A stretch of 33,377 nucleotides of DNA from Coleofasciculaceae cyanobacterium SM2_1_6 (GCA_012031635.1 JAAUUE010000007.1:1-33377); one strand, 5' to 3'. Positions 23,601 through 32,384 are shown, numbered from the stretch's first letter. Numbers and translations are program-made. The notes: generated by a model from the letters alone, not told the origin.

Positions 23601-24208
23601 CAATTAATGTCAATATCTCCGCCCACGAGCTGTTCCACCCGGAGTTAATTAATCGCATCGATAGTATCCTCGAAGAAACTGGATTGTTGGGTAAATATAT
23701 TAATCTGGAGATTACTGAAAGTACCCTCCTCGAAAAGCCGGAGTTGGCTAACCAGATTTTGGCGCAGTTACGGACAAGGGGGATTGAGCTTTCCATTGAT
23801 GATTTTGGGACTGGCTATTCTTCCTTGAGCTATCTCTACCATTTTCCCATTAATACCCTGAAGATCGATCGATTCTTTGTTAGCCCCCGGCAGGGCAACA
23901 GTCCAAATTTAGATTTGATCGGTCAATATCCTCCTCCCTTCGCCAAAACTCAGCCGCCCCTCAAGTCTGCCCCTCTGCACGCTTCGATACATTCTGCTAA
24001 AATGCCTAGCTCGATCGTCAAAACTATTATTCTCCTTGGCAAAAGTCTGGAAATGGAAGTAGTAGCAGAGGGCATTGAAACCTACGAGCAGTTGAAAAAT
24101 CTCCAAGATTTGGGCTGTGATTATGGACAGGGCTTTTGGTTTAGCCAGCCTCTAGATGTCATTGCGGCAACTAACCTAGTAAGATCAAATTTAGACTTTT
24201 CTCTTTAG
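20657..24208 (+). CDS. PAS-GAF-PAS-PAS-GGDEF-EAL c-di-GMP signalling protein
   Basis: The start is uncertain: TTG without a ribosome binding site, with ATG codons at 20774 and 20783 as alternatives. In order: PAS (about 75-195, IFVSDGCEKLTGYTAAELMG), GAF (about 200-365, KGEGLVGQVWSGRSIWMDNA), PAS (about 380-500), PAS (about 515-635, FENAMEGIFQSTPQGNYIRV), GGDEF (about 640-810) and EAL (about 840-1180). The cyclase site VARLGGDEFTILL is intact, and RNGD five residues before it forms the product-inhibition I-site. The phosphodiesterase site is also intact: FEALLRWQHP, NLEITESTLL, IDDFGTGYSSLSYL and VVAEGIETYEQ. Both activities are therefore possible. The EAL domain contains two odd insertions, one with a 12-base tandem repeat encoding QNLT. 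There is no membrane segment. Confidence 0.92.
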   Translation: MQDFVQAEEPDFLLSNQPLANIPVCLRRSQESNTSITTLMTTMRSRAIALHKKLVLSMFTLISPQLTSTHASLSVLMHNLQGMIYTSDNNPNYNLIFVSDGCEKLTGYTAAELMGEIFTGLDGITHPEDRAYVHQTIKEAVAKQQPYELHYRLVVRSGEIRWVWDQGIGIFNPQGELQTLEGFISDISAMKQAEAKISLLQDLTQVIGEAVDFSGAMTATLQRVCQATHWQYGEAWVPGGDGTFLQASPAWYVHIKDPAQQALEQKFLLARREIQKFTFQKGEGLVGQVWSGRSIWMDNASTSADFKRREIAQVLGLKAAVGVPVLAGEEVVAVLVFFMLQSRPEDESLMQLISAVAAQLGVALQRKQAVADLEESQRRLSTLIDSLPGIAFVCRSDPFWATTYMSEGCLKLTGYRSEELLGSVSLYQGLAHAKDRASIDNDIAEALAQQQPYVVEYRIRTKTGATRWVWEKGQGVFDETGAVIGIEGFITDISDRKHSETIQDQLFLALQQAEESYRSIFENAMEGIFQSTPQGNYIRVNPALAKIYGYPSTTELVNSLTNIGQQLYKDPRRRQEFQDLLREHDFVADFESEVYRYDGSLIWISENARTVRDELGNLLHYEGTVQDITERKRDKEQLQKQALYDVLTGLPNRALFHRRLSQALEKLRLSPDYKFAVLYIDLDRFKAVNDSLGHGIGDLLLQAISRVLESCVRNGDTVARLGGDEFTILLEGIKDISYATQIAERIHRSLRSPFNLEGNEVFSGASIGIIMSSEVTESPDALLRDADTALYRAKALGKGRYEVFDQEMHKTAVELLQLEDDIRQAVETIAVQERQYSEDITEINWQIPKEHDRNCNGKSEDLVPKQFQVYYQPIISLTTGKIKGFEALLRWQHPIRGFVHPDKFIPLAQETGLLIPIGWWLLRHACWQLRIWQLEFVVKNTAFDRAAQNLTQNLTQNLNPNSPPQRLRTNPEKTSHLFPPWTINVNISAHELFHPELINRIDSILEETGLLGKYINLEITESTLLEKPELANQILAQLRTRGIELSIDDFGTGYSSLSYLYHFPINTLKIDRFFVSPRQGNSPNLDLIGQYPPPFAKTQPPLKSAPLHASIHSAKMPSSIVKTIILLGKSLEMEVVAEGIETYEQLKNLQDLGCDYGQGFWFSQPLDVIAATNLVRSNLDFSL

Positions 24209-24263
24209 AATTTTTCTCTGGGATTCTTCTAGTATTACTTCCTAATTTTTGCCGATATCCCCT

Positions 24264-25427
24264 ATGGCAACTGTCAAGCTCTCAGGTATCCACCGCCGAT
24301 TTAATCAAACTACCGCGATCGAGAATATTACCTTTACTGTCCCCGATGGCGAATTTTGGGTATTGGTGGGGCCATCGGGTTGTGGTAAATCTACAATTTT
24401 GCGGACGATCGCCGGGCTGGAAACCGCCTCTGAAGGAGATTTGTATTTTGGGGAGACCCTGGTGAACCAAATTCCGGCAAGGGCGAGGGATGTGGCCATG
24501 GTGTTTCAAAACTATGCCCTCTATCCCCACATGAATGTGGCTGAAAATCTTGCTTTTGGGCTGAAAATGCGGAATTTAGACCCGTCTGCTCGCCAAGCAA
24601 AAGTCCAACAGGTGGCAGAAATGCTAAATATTGCCCATCTCCTCGATCGCAAACCCAAGCAACTTTCGGGGGGACAGCAGCAACGGGTAGCCCTCGGTCG
24701 TGCCATCATCCGCCGCCCCCAAGTATTTCTCCTCGATGAACCCCTCTCCAATCTCGATGCCCAACTCCGGGATGAAACCAGAGCCGAACTGAAGCAACTC
24801 CACCAAAAAGTCGGCATCACCACCATCTACGTGACCCACGACCAAGTAGAAGCCATGACCCTCGCTGATCAGATCGTGATTCTCGATCGGGGGCAGATCC
24901 AACAGATCGGCTCTCCCCAAGCGGTCTATCATCAGCCCGCCAATCGCATGGTGGCAAGTTTTCTCGGCAACCCACCCATGAATATTCTGCCAGCCACCTA
25001 TGATCAAGGAGTGTGGCGCATTGGCGACCAAACCCTGCCCTGTCCGCCCCACTGGCAGCAGATATCTAGCGTTTCAACTAATTCCCAAGTTAATCTCCTA
25101 GAAGCAGTTCGCTTTGACCTCGGCATTCGTCCAGAACATCTACATCTCTATCTAGATTCTCAAGATAAATTCTCCCAGCCCTCGTCGATCGATGCTGCTC
25201 TCCCCATTAATTTCCCTACCTTGAGGATCACGGTAGATTTAGTGGAACCCCTAGGGAAAGAAACCCTGATCCGGGGCAGGATTGGGACAGATATTATGTT
25301 GAATCTCCAAGGGGCGGGGCTATGGCAGGGCAAGGTGGGCGATCGTCTCTCGGTGGCGGTGGATCTACGCCAATTATTTCTCTTTGATTACCAAACCGGA
25401 AAAACCTTAATCTTTGCTGACAATTAG
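24264..25427 (+). CDS. UgpC/MalK-type sugar ABC transporter ATPase
   Basis: The protein has 387 residues from ATG; a TTG five codons upstream is an alternative. It has Walker A (GPSGCGKST), Q-loop (VFQNYALYPHMNV), signature ([15 protein letters not shown]), Walker B (FLLDEPLSNLD) and switch His (IYVTHDQVEAMTLAD), then a C-terminal regulatory TOBE/OB domain (FDLGIRPEHLHLYL, LVEPLGKETLIRGRIGTDI). This matches ATPases that serve carbohydrate importers. No permease or binding protein is adjacent; the lone permease at 19088-19972 may be its partner. It follows the GGDEF-EAL gene by 55 bases. Its stop overlaps the stop of the convergent regulator gene (4 bases, TTAG), which leaves no room for a terminator. 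Confidence 0.93.
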   Translation: MATVKLSGIHRRFNQTTAIENITFTVPDGEFWVLVGPSGCGKSTILRTIAGLETASEGDLYFGETLVNQIPARARDVAMVFQNYALYPHMNVAENLAFGLKMRNLDPSARQAKVQQVAEMLNIAHLLDRKPKQLSGGQQQRVALGRAIIRRPQVFLLDEPLSNLDAQLRDETRAELKQLHQKVGITTIYVTHDQVEAMTLADQIVILDRGQIQQIGSPQAVYHQPANRMVASFLGNPPMNILPATYDQGVWRIGDQTLPCPPHWQQISSVSTNSQVNLLEAVRFDLGIRPEHLHLYLDSQDKFSQPSSIDAALPINFPTLRITVDLVEPLGKETLIRGRIGTDIMLNLQGAGLWQGKVGDRLSVAVDLRQLFLFDYQTGKTLIFADN

Positions 25428-28207
25428 TTAGCATCTAACATAATGCGATTGCGCCCCTCCTGTTTGGCTCGGTACAGGAGATGATCCGCTTGGTGGTAAA
25501 GCAGCGGAAAGTTGTTGCCGTCTTCAGGATACTGGACAACCCCAGCACTGAAGGTCACGCGAAAACTTTTATGATCATCGGTTACAAAATCCATGGTGCG
25601 GAGATTGTGCAGGACTTGCTCCAAGCGCTGGGCTGCTTCTTGTTTACTAATGCCGTACCAACTGATCACAAACTCCTCCCCCCCCCACCGAGCCACCAGA
25701 TCATCTTGGCGAAAACTTCTCTGCAACAACTTCCCCAAATCGTGGAGGACTCGATCGCCCGTTTCGTGACCATAGCGGTCATTAACTACCTTAAAATTAT
25801 CCAAATCCAAAATTGCCAAACATAAATACTTGCTATTCCGCACTGCCAATCGCAGCAACCTTTCCCACTCGGCGGCAAACTTACGACGATTAGCAATACC
25901 CGTCAGTAGATCCACCTCCGAGAGACTACGAATCACATTCAAGCGCTGCAACCGATTCAGAATCCGGGTCATCACCGTTTCTTCAGAAAAAGGCTTACTA
26001 ATGAAATCATCAGCCCCCACCCCAAAAACTTGGAGAATGGTTGAGTGGTCGCCCCGACTAGAAATAAACAAGACTGGCAAACTATTCCACTGGGTATCAT
26101 TGCGAATTACCCGACAAAGTTCCAAGCCATTCACGTAGGGCATATTGATATCTAATACCAGTAAATCTGGAGTAAAAGTCTCCAAACTTTCCCAGAAATT
26201 TCGGGAATCCTCTAGGGTCAAAATTTGTAAGTTTGCTGCCCGGAGACAATTGGTGAGGACGGCGAGAATCTGGGGGTCATCATCCACCACCATCACCTTA
26301 AACTGCTCTAGATGATTTTGCTGTAATACTTGACTGACCACCTGCATTACTTGATTGGGAGCTACAGGTTTAGAGAGAAAACCACAACCGCCCAAGCGAG
26401 CTACTTCTAGCCGTTGGGGAAAATTATCTCGGAAGGTGAGGATAATGGCGGGAATGGGCGGAGTTTTGGCAGAAAGCTCTTGGAGTAGGTCTAGTCCATT
26501 TTCTGTAACTTCTGGAAATACGAGGTCTAACAGGACTAGGTCTGGGGGATTGGTGGCAATTATCGATCGAGCTTTGGTCAGATCATAAATTACTTCTACC
26601 TGCATTCCCCAAGAATTAGCTTCCGCCGCTAAATCCGCCGCCAGTTCCTGATCATCCTCGACAATTAACAACCGGGGATAGGTATGGGGATAATTATTTG
26701 TACTCCGGGGCAAGCGGGAGTTAGTTTTTAGTGGCTGCTCAGGGGTGGAAGATTCTGCATTTTCAAGATCTAGACGGTTTTGTTCTAGGTTTGGGGGAGG
26801 AGAGTTGAGGAGGTCTTTGAGATCCTCAAGGAGGTCGATAAATTCTTGGAGCTGGGCTGAGGAAAACACTGGGCTAGAGAGGAAGAGGTTTTCTATTCTT
26901 CTGGATAAATTTGTGCCGGTGGGAAAGCCAAAGGTTCCCAAGGAACCAGCCAGCTTGTGAGCTTCGACGATCGCCTGTTCCCGGAGTTCTGGGGTAATTT
27001 CTTGGTTGAGGAGGGCAACTTTAGCTGCCTCTAGGGTGTGGATCCGTCGCCAGATTTTATCTTTGAACTTTTCCCAGAGATTGGCGATCGAGCTTTTGAG
27101 GTTGGCGATCGGCTCTAGGGGAAGCGCCACGGGTAGGCACGGCAGAGTCGGTTGGGGGGGAAGCGCCAGATGGAGAGTATCAGCGATCATCTGGACTAAC
27201 TCCTCCTCTAGAAAGGGATAAAATAGCAACTGTCCCGCAATATTCCGGGGTAAATATCTGGCTTGGTTACTTTCTAGGCAGTAGATCACCGATTGAGTTC
27301 CCCGGAGCAACCGGGAGTAGGCTTCACTCAAAAGTTTGGTGGTCGGTGGCGTTAGCAGCATTTGGTCGAGAACTAACAACTGCCAATCAACGGTATTCAA
27401 AGTTTCGATCGTCGCTGGACTCGTATCCGTCGCCACAAACTGACAGGATACCAGGCGAGTTTCTAGATACCGCAGCAACATGGGGGATAACCCCGCCGCA
27501 ATTACTAGGGGAACAAGGCGATCGCTCCCAGCGTCCAGAGGCTTGAGACGATAACCTAAACCATAAATATTTTCTATTAAATCCACGGGAGCATCCACCG
27601 CCCGAAATTTCCGCCGTAACCCCTTAATGTGCGCTTTTACGGTGTCCTCCATCGGCACATCTTCCCCAGCCCACAGGTGATCAATAATCGTATTGCGGTT
27701 CAAAACTCGCCGGGCATTGCGCATAAACAACTCCAAGAGGGAATATTCCTTCCCACTCAAATTTAGGCTTTTGCCGCTGTAGGTGACAGTACAACTACTG
27801 GGGTCTAAACACAGTTCTCCCCAAGTCAACAGGGGCGCTAGGGCGGAGTTGCCCCGTCGCAGGAGCGCTCGAATCCTCGCCCCCATTTCCTGTAGATCGA
27901 CGGGCTTCACGAGGTAATCATCGGCCCCCACATCTAAGCCCATCACCTTATCATCACTGGTTTGTTTTGCCGTCAACAGGAGGACTGGCATTTGATGTCC
28001 GGCACTGCGGATCTGCCGACAAAGACTCATGCCATCTAGCTTGGGGAGCATCACATCTAGAACGATCAAATCGTAGGTGTAGCTAGCTACGAAATTCCAG
28101 CCTAGTTCGCCATCGATCGCCACATCCACAACATAGTGTTGCTTACGCAAAAAATCGCTCACAATCTCCGCCAGAGTTTCGTCATCTTCCACCAACAAGA
28201 TTCTCAT
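25424..28207 (-). CDS. Hybrid response regulator: REC, OmpR-type wHTH, HPt, two REC, GGDEF
   Basis: The 927-residue protein contains REC1 (1-120; VEDDE acidic pair, phospho-Asp in DLIVLDVMLPKLDG, Lys in YLVKPVD) and an OmpR-type winged helix (about 125-225; SLLELFMRNARRVLNRNTII, VKAHIKGLRRKF, YGLGYRL). A degenerate receiver-like domain (about 230-340) and an HPt helix bundle with VEAHKLAGSLGTFGF (His near 415) follow. REC (about 513-630, DLVLLDLVFPE), REC (about 640-755, DLLVLDINMPYVNG) and GGDEF (about 775-925; ARWGGEEFVISW, I-site RQDD) complete it. It could bind DNA and make c-di-GMP in response to phosphorelay. The divergent histidine kinase gene, 292 bases away, is the likely partner. 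All key residues look intact. Confidence 0.93.
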   Translation of the reverse strand: MRILLVEDDETLAEIVSDFLRKQHYVVDVAIDGELGWNFVASYTYDLIVLDVMLPKLDGMSLCRQIRSAGHQMPVLLLTAKQTSDDKVMGLDVGADDYLVKPVDLQEMGARIRALLRRGNSALAPLLTWGELCLDPSSCTVTYSGKSLNLSGKEYSLLELFMRNARRVLNRNTIIDHLWAGEDVPMEDTVKAHIKGLRRKFRAVDAPVDLIENIYGLGYRLKPLDAGSDRLVPLVIAAGLSPMLLRYLETRLVSCQFVATDTSPATIETLNTVDWQLLVLDQMLLTPPTTKLLSEAYSRLLRGTQSVIYCLESNQARYLPRNIAGQLLFYPFLEEELVQMIADTLHLALPPQPTLPCLPVALPLEPIANLKSSIANLWEKFKDKIWRRIHTLEAAKVALLNQEITPELREQAIVEAHKLAGSLGTFGFPTGTNLSRRIENLFLSSPVFSSAQLQEFIDLLEDLKDLLNSPPPNLEQNRLDLENAESSTPEQPLKTNSRLPRSTNNYPHTYPRLLIVEDDQELAADLAAEANSWGMQVEVIYDLTKARSIIATNPPDLVLLDLVFPEVTENGLDLLQELSAKTPPIPAIILTFRDNFPQRLEVARLGGCGFLSKPVAPNQVMQVVSQVLQQNHLEQFKVMVVDDDPQILAVLTNCLRAANLQILTLEDSRNFWESLETFTPDLLVLDINMPYVNGLELCRVIRNDTQWNSLPVLFISSRGDHSTILQVFGVGADDFISKPFSEETVMTRILNRLQRLNVIRSLSEVDLLTGIANRRKFAAEWERLLRLAVRNSKYLCLAILDLDNFKVVNDRYGHETGDRVLHDLGKLLQRSFRQDDLVARWGGEEFVISWYGISKQEAAQRLEQVLHNLRTMDFVTDDHKSFRVTFSAGVVQYPEDGNNFPLLYHQADHLLYRAKQEGRNRIMLDAN

Positions 28208-28499
28208 GCTCAGCCCACCAAATATCTTTCTAATCTTTTGCTTGTCACTCTAATGTTTTCAACGGGTATTTGTAATTATCTGTAATTTCCTCTCCTCAAT
28301 GTGTATTTACCGTAGAAAGGCTGCGTTTATAAATTTCAATTCTCTACAGTCATCCTAATTCATTTATTAAATATGGTTTTCGGCTTGAGGGCTATGCATA
28401 CATTATATTGAGACTTTTGCCTCTTTACTTAATATTTTATTTACATTTTTCTAGGGCTCATGATAATCTTCAAGTTATATATATTCAGGACATAGATTT
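28208..28499. promoter_or_regulatory. Divergent promoter region of the kinase/regulator pair
   Basis: This 292-base AT-rich region lies between two divergent starts and must hold both promoters. I see no clear -35/-10 pair or operator consensus. OmpR-type regulators often bind direct repeats in such gaps, so autoregulation is possible but not shown. Confidence 0.45.
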
Positions 28500-30796
28500 A
28501 TGTTTCTCCATCCCTTTAATCAGGCTAGAAAAGCTGTAACTCGAAAATTCAAGCGTTTAGTTAGGCAAACTTCTGGCAAAGCTCCCCTGCGGTTGATGAT
28601 TGTGGTGCCTTTTATAATCCAGATTACGGGAGCAGTCGGCATAGTTGTTTTCTTGTCTTTTCGGAATGGAGTTGTTGCCATTACGACCGTTGTTGATAAA
28701 TTACAAAATCAAATTACCACTCAAGTTAATAGTGATTTAGAAAATTACTTGGCAATTCCTAAGCAGATTAATCAAACTAGCGGCGAGCTGGTACAGTCGG
28801 GGGTTTTGAGTATCCAAGACCTCCCACCATGGCGGCAGTTCCTGTGGCGACAGGTACAACTTTATCCATCAGTCAGTACGATCATCATTGGGAATAACCA
28901 AGGGGAACAAATCCATGCTGCCAACCAAGAAAATGGCGGGATTCGTCTGGGGGGAGCCAATGCGACAACGGGGTTTGATCTCTATAGCTATCAAGTAGAT
29001 GCTCAGGGAAACCCGATCGGTCAGCCAAATATTACCCAAAACTATGATCCCCGGACTCGCCCTTTTTATCTAGAGGCGGTGCAAGCCAAGAAACCTGTTT
29101 GGAGTGAGATTTATCCGAACCTTGTCAATAATCTGCCGCAAATTAGTGCCTCTCTCCCGGTGTATGATGCCAATCAACAGCTTTTGGGCGTGGCAAGTAC
29201 AACTTTAAGTATTGCGAGGGTTGATGATTTTTGAGTACTTTGAGCCTGAGTAATAATGGCAAAATATTCATTATTGAAAGAAACCAAAAGTTAGTTGCTA
29301 GTTCTACAAAGCAGAGACCTTTTCAAATAGAACAAGGTCAGGCAAGGCGGTTAACGATCGAGGATGTGCGGGATCCGGTTTTTCAAATAGCAGTGAAACT
29401 ATTAAAAGAACAATTTCCAGATTTTCGCCAAATTACTAAACCTGCGTCCTTACAATTTGAGGCTAATGATGAAATTTATTTTCTTCAGATTAGTCCCCTA
29501 GGGAATGGGGATGGTTTAGACTGGCTAACAGTGGTCATCGTGCCGGGGTCAGATTTTCTGGGGCAGTTGCGGAAAAATACGGCAACAACTCTGCTGCTGT
29601 GCTTGATCGCCTTGGGGGTGACGATCTGGATCGGAGTTGTCACGACTAAAAGGATTGTGAAGCCGATCGAAGACCTCAAAGATTCTGCCCTAGCTCTGGC
29701 AGGAGGAGATTTCACCACCAAGGTCGCCCTCGACCATCGAGCCGATGAGATCGGGGTGTTGGCGCAGGCTTTTAATACCATGGCTGGGGAGTTGCAGGGG
29801 TTATTCACCAACCTAGAGGGGAAAGTCCGGGAGCGGACGATCGAACTCCACGCCAGCGAAACTAGGGAACGGGAACGCAATACCCAGCTAGAGCAGACCC
29901 TCCAAGAACTGAAGCGCACCCAGTCCATGATTTTGCATACGGAGAAAATGTCTAGTCTGGGACAGATGGTGGCGGGGGTTGCCCACGAAATTAATAATCC
30001 GGTGAGTTTTATTCATGGCAATATTACCCACTCCAGTGAGTACGCTGATCACCTGCTGGAGCTAGTGCAGCTTTACCAAAAAAATTATCCCCAACCCAGC
30101 CCGGATATTACTGAGTTAATTGAAGAAATTGATCTAGAGTTTATCGCCGCAGATTTGCCCAAAACCCTAGAGTCCATGCGCCATGGTACGGAGAGAATCA
30201 AGCAAATTGTTCTATCCCTGAGAAATTTCTCTCGCCTTGATGAGGAGGGTAAAAAGCCCATAGACCTCCACAGTGGAATTGATAGTACGTTATTAATTCT
30301 CAGTAATCGGCTCCAAACTACCGATCGCCACCCCGCTATTACGGTGGTGCAAAATTATGATCAATCTCTCCCCTTGGTAGAGGGTGATGCGGGACAGTTG
30401 AACCAAGTATTCTTGAATATTCTCAATAATGCGGTGGATGCGATCGATGATTATTACGCTCTAATTTCTGACCCAGAGCGTCCTGATAGTTCCAGCACTG
30501 CCGACTTTAAGCCCAGCATCTCGATCGCCACTCGGTTAATTGACCGTGAAGACCAACAATGGGCAGAGGTGCAAATTACAGACAATGGTGTGGGGATTCC
30601 CCTCGAAATTCTAGAGAATATTTTTGATCCTTTCTTCACCACCAAACCCGTCGGGAAAGGGACTGGCTTGGGGCTAACTAGTTGCTACCAAATTATTGTC
30701 GAAAAACACGGCGGCACGATCGAAGCATCTCCAGCTGCTGGTCACGGCACAACGCTCATTCTTACCATCCCAGTCCAAGCCATACAAACTAGCTAA
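28500..30796 (+). pseudogene. Cache-HAMP membrane histidine kinase, split by a one-base frameshift
   Basis: Two frames (28500-29234 and 29231-30796) form one kinase of about 765 residues. The first holds a membrane helix (LRLMIVVPFIIQITGAVGIV), then a periplasmic dCache-type sensor (WRQFLWRQVQLYPSVSTIII, then PVWSEIYPNLVNNLPQISAS). The second continues the sensor, then a membrane helix (TTLLLCLIALGVTIWIGVV), HAMP (RIVKPIEDLKDSALALAGGD), a coiled coil, the H-box VAGVAHEINNPVSFIHGNI, and the ATPase with [11 protein letters not shown] and [13 protein letters not shown]. The break is in the T run 29228-29232; one more T reads ARVDDFLSTLSLSNNG. The sensor would bind a small periplasmic ligand. Divergent from the regulator gene, its likely target. 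The lesion may be a sequencing error. Confidence 0.88.
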
Positions 30797-30802
30797 AATC
30801 TA

Positions 30803-30874
30803 AGCTGGTGACGGGATTTGAACCTGCGACCGGCGGTTTACAAAACCGCTGCTCTACCACTGAGCTACACCAGC
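30803..30874 (-). tRNA. tRNA-Thr (anticodon UGU)
   Basis: The minus strand folds as a cloverleaf: acceptor GCTGGTG pairs with CACCAGC, D-arm GCTC-AGTGGTA-GAGC, anticodon stem GCGGT/ACCGC with loop TTTGTAA (anticodon TGT), and T-arm with GGTTCAAATCC. The discriminator base is T and CCA is not encoded. It is convergent with the histidine kinase gene, starting 6 bases after that stop. Confidence 0.96.
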
Positions 30875-31028
30875 AATCTTTGCTTAATCTACCATAGAAT
30901 TGCCCCAAGTTCCAGAGAGTTCTCAAGAGTTCCCAAGGTTTCTAGCAGCATTTAGGAAGTGTCTAGAAGTATCTGGAAGGCGATCGGCATAAATCACTGT
31001 TTCTTGAGCTAAAAGTCAATTGATGTCT

Positions 31029-31058
31029 TTGACAAGCAAGAACAGGATAGTTTACTAT
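31029..31058 (+). promoter_or_regulatory. Candidate promoter of the pentapeptide lipoprotein gene
   Basis: TTGACA is followed after 18 bases by TACTAT, with an overlapping TATAAT three bases later. It lies about 40 bases before the ATG, so the leader is short. The same TTGACA/18/TACTAT combination occurs after the amylase gene. A run of TATATA follows the -10. Confidence 0.5.
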
Positions 31059-31099
31059 AATATATATACATATATATATCTAAAAAATAACTAATAATT

Positions 31100-31621
31100 A
31101 TGAGTTTGAATTTACAAGGAAAAGTTTTGGCAGGAGCGATCGCCATCATCTCTTCTACCCTCATCCTCGGATGTGCCAAGGCAAATCAACCCACCGCAAA
31201 TACTACTACTGCGCCCATTAACTTTGTCCCCGCCGCCCCTCAACCGGAGACTGAACCCCAAACAATTGCTCAAAATAACCCTAATAATAGCTCCCTCGAT
31301 CGTCTCCTCTCGACTCGTGAATGTGTAGGTTGCGATCTGCAAGGGGTGGATTTGGAAGGGGCAAATTTAAGCGGCGTGAATCTTCGCAATGCCAATTTAA
31401 TTAATGCTGATTTGGAAAAGGTGAATCTCCGTAATGCCAATCTTAGTGGAGCCAATTTGAGCAATGCTGACCTAGCAGAAGCCAATCTCACCGGGGCGAA
31501 TCTCCGGGGAGCAAATTTCCAAAGAGCCGATCTGGAAGATACTATTTTTACTAATGCTGATGTGGCAGGGGCAAATTTCCAAGGGGCTGACCTAGAGGGA
31601 GTAATTGATTTGAGGCAATAA
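31100..31621 (+). CDS. Pentapeptide-repeat lipoprotein
   Basis: The 173-residue protein has a lipoprotein signal peptide (basic start, hydrophobic VLAGAIAIISSTLILG and lipobox L-I-L-G-C25), so it should be anchored to a membrane by lipid on Cys25. Residues 26-70 are a Pro/Thr/Gln-rich linker. From about residue 78 to the end come about 18 pentapeptide units of the A(D/N)Lxx type (GANLSGVNLRNANLINADLE, and so on), which form a right-handed quadrilateral beta helix. CVGC before the repeats is conserved in similar cyanobacterial proteins, as far as I recall. Function unknown. Transcribed from its own promoter. Confidence 0.88.
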   Translation: MSLNLQGKVLAGAIAIISSTLILGCAKANQPTANTTTAPINFVPAAPQPETEPQTIAQNNPNNSSLDRLLSTRECVGCDLQGVDLEGANLSGVNLRNANLINADLEKVNLRNANLSGANLSNADLAEANLTGANLRGANFQRADLEDTIFTNADVAGANFQGADLEGVIDLRQ

Positions 31622-31661
31622 AATTTCAGATTCAAAGATTATTACAATTAAATTAAATGAT

Positions 31662-32147
31662 TCAAGAATTAGGCTTCATCCAATTTAAATTTCGCTGATT
31701 CAGATAAGAGTTACAGATAAAATCGCCAAATTTTTTCAGACTCACTTCGTCGGCGACTTCCATTATAGCCCAAAGCATTTCTGGACAAGACCACTGCTTA
31801 TGTAGTGTCGAGCCATAAAGTAATGCTACGAAATTAGTAGAAGTTTTACATTCTCCTAGATCGATCTCATGCATATTCATCTGATATTCTCCATTGGAAA
31901 AATATAAGTCTATCTGGATTGTTAAATTTGATTCCTGAAACCAGATACGCCACCATTTATTTTGTTCATCAACTTCCCATTTATAAGATGGCTTAGAGCG
32001 TTTAGCCAGTTCAATTTTGTCTGCTATTTCATGCATTTCACTAAGAGTATATGAACCACCTGCGGGGTCTACATCATCAACAAATTTAACTGCTTTAACC
32101 CATCGCTCAATTGGAGTTTTTTCTGGTTGATTAGTAAATGAACTCAT
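31662..32147 (-). CDS. Hypothetical protein, 161 residues
   Basis: I do not recognise a family. The protein is soluble, with an N-terminal helical part (IERWVKAVKFVDDVDPAGGS, then LSEMHEIADKIELAKRSK), a central beta-rich section rich in Trp (KWEVDEQNKWWRIWFQESNL, then LTIQIDLYFSNGEYQMN) and a helical C terminus (SCPEMLWAIMEVADEVSLKK). It is the third gene of a compact minus-strand operon, 37 bases after the 63-residue gene, which suggests the two work together. It is lower in GC than its neighbours. It may be the larger partner of a two-gene module, but no toxin or nuclease motif is visible. Confidence 0.7.
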   Translation of the reverse strand: MSSFTNQPEKTPIERWVKAVKFVDDVDPAGGSYTLSEMHEIADKIELAKRSKPSYKWEVDEQNKWWRIWFQESNLTIQIDLYFSNGEYQMNMHEIDLGECKTSTNFVALLYGSTLHKQWSCPEMLWAIMEVADEVSLKKFGDFICNSYLNQRNLNWMKPNS

Positions 32148-32184
32148 ATACTTTACCCTAATAAATTTAATATAAATGTACTTA

Positions 32185-32376
32185 TTATTTATTATATTTT
32201 TGCATCTGCTGTAAGATATCGTCTAGAGTCAAATCCTGAAAAAGAGCATTCCGTTCTTCTGCGTAGTTGCCATAACCTATTGAGAACTGATTTAGAAAAC
32301 GGACAGTGCTAACAATCCCAATTTCCTTAAAAAGTACCTCGATCGCTTGCTGTGTAGTTTGATGTAAAGATTTCAT
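32185..32376 (-). CDS. Small conserved protein, possibly antitoxin-like
   Basis: The 63 residues read as two helices (HQTTQQAIEVLFKEIGIVST, then TLDDILQQMQKYNK) around a middle section VRFLNQFSIGYGNYAEERNA. The pattern V-R-F-x-x-Q-F-S-x-G-Y-G-x-Y resembles small proteins I recall from other cyanobacteria, where they lie in two-gene modules. No named function. It lies 8 bases after the TerB-like gene and 37 bases before the 161-residue gene, so the three are probably cotranscribed. Size and position fit an antitoxin or small regulator, but this is only context. Confidence 0.65.
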   Translation of the reverse strand: MKSLHQTTQQAIEVLFKEIGIVSTVRFLNQFSIGYGNYAEERNALFQDLTLDDILQQMQKYNK

Positions 32377-32384
32377 TAAATTAT

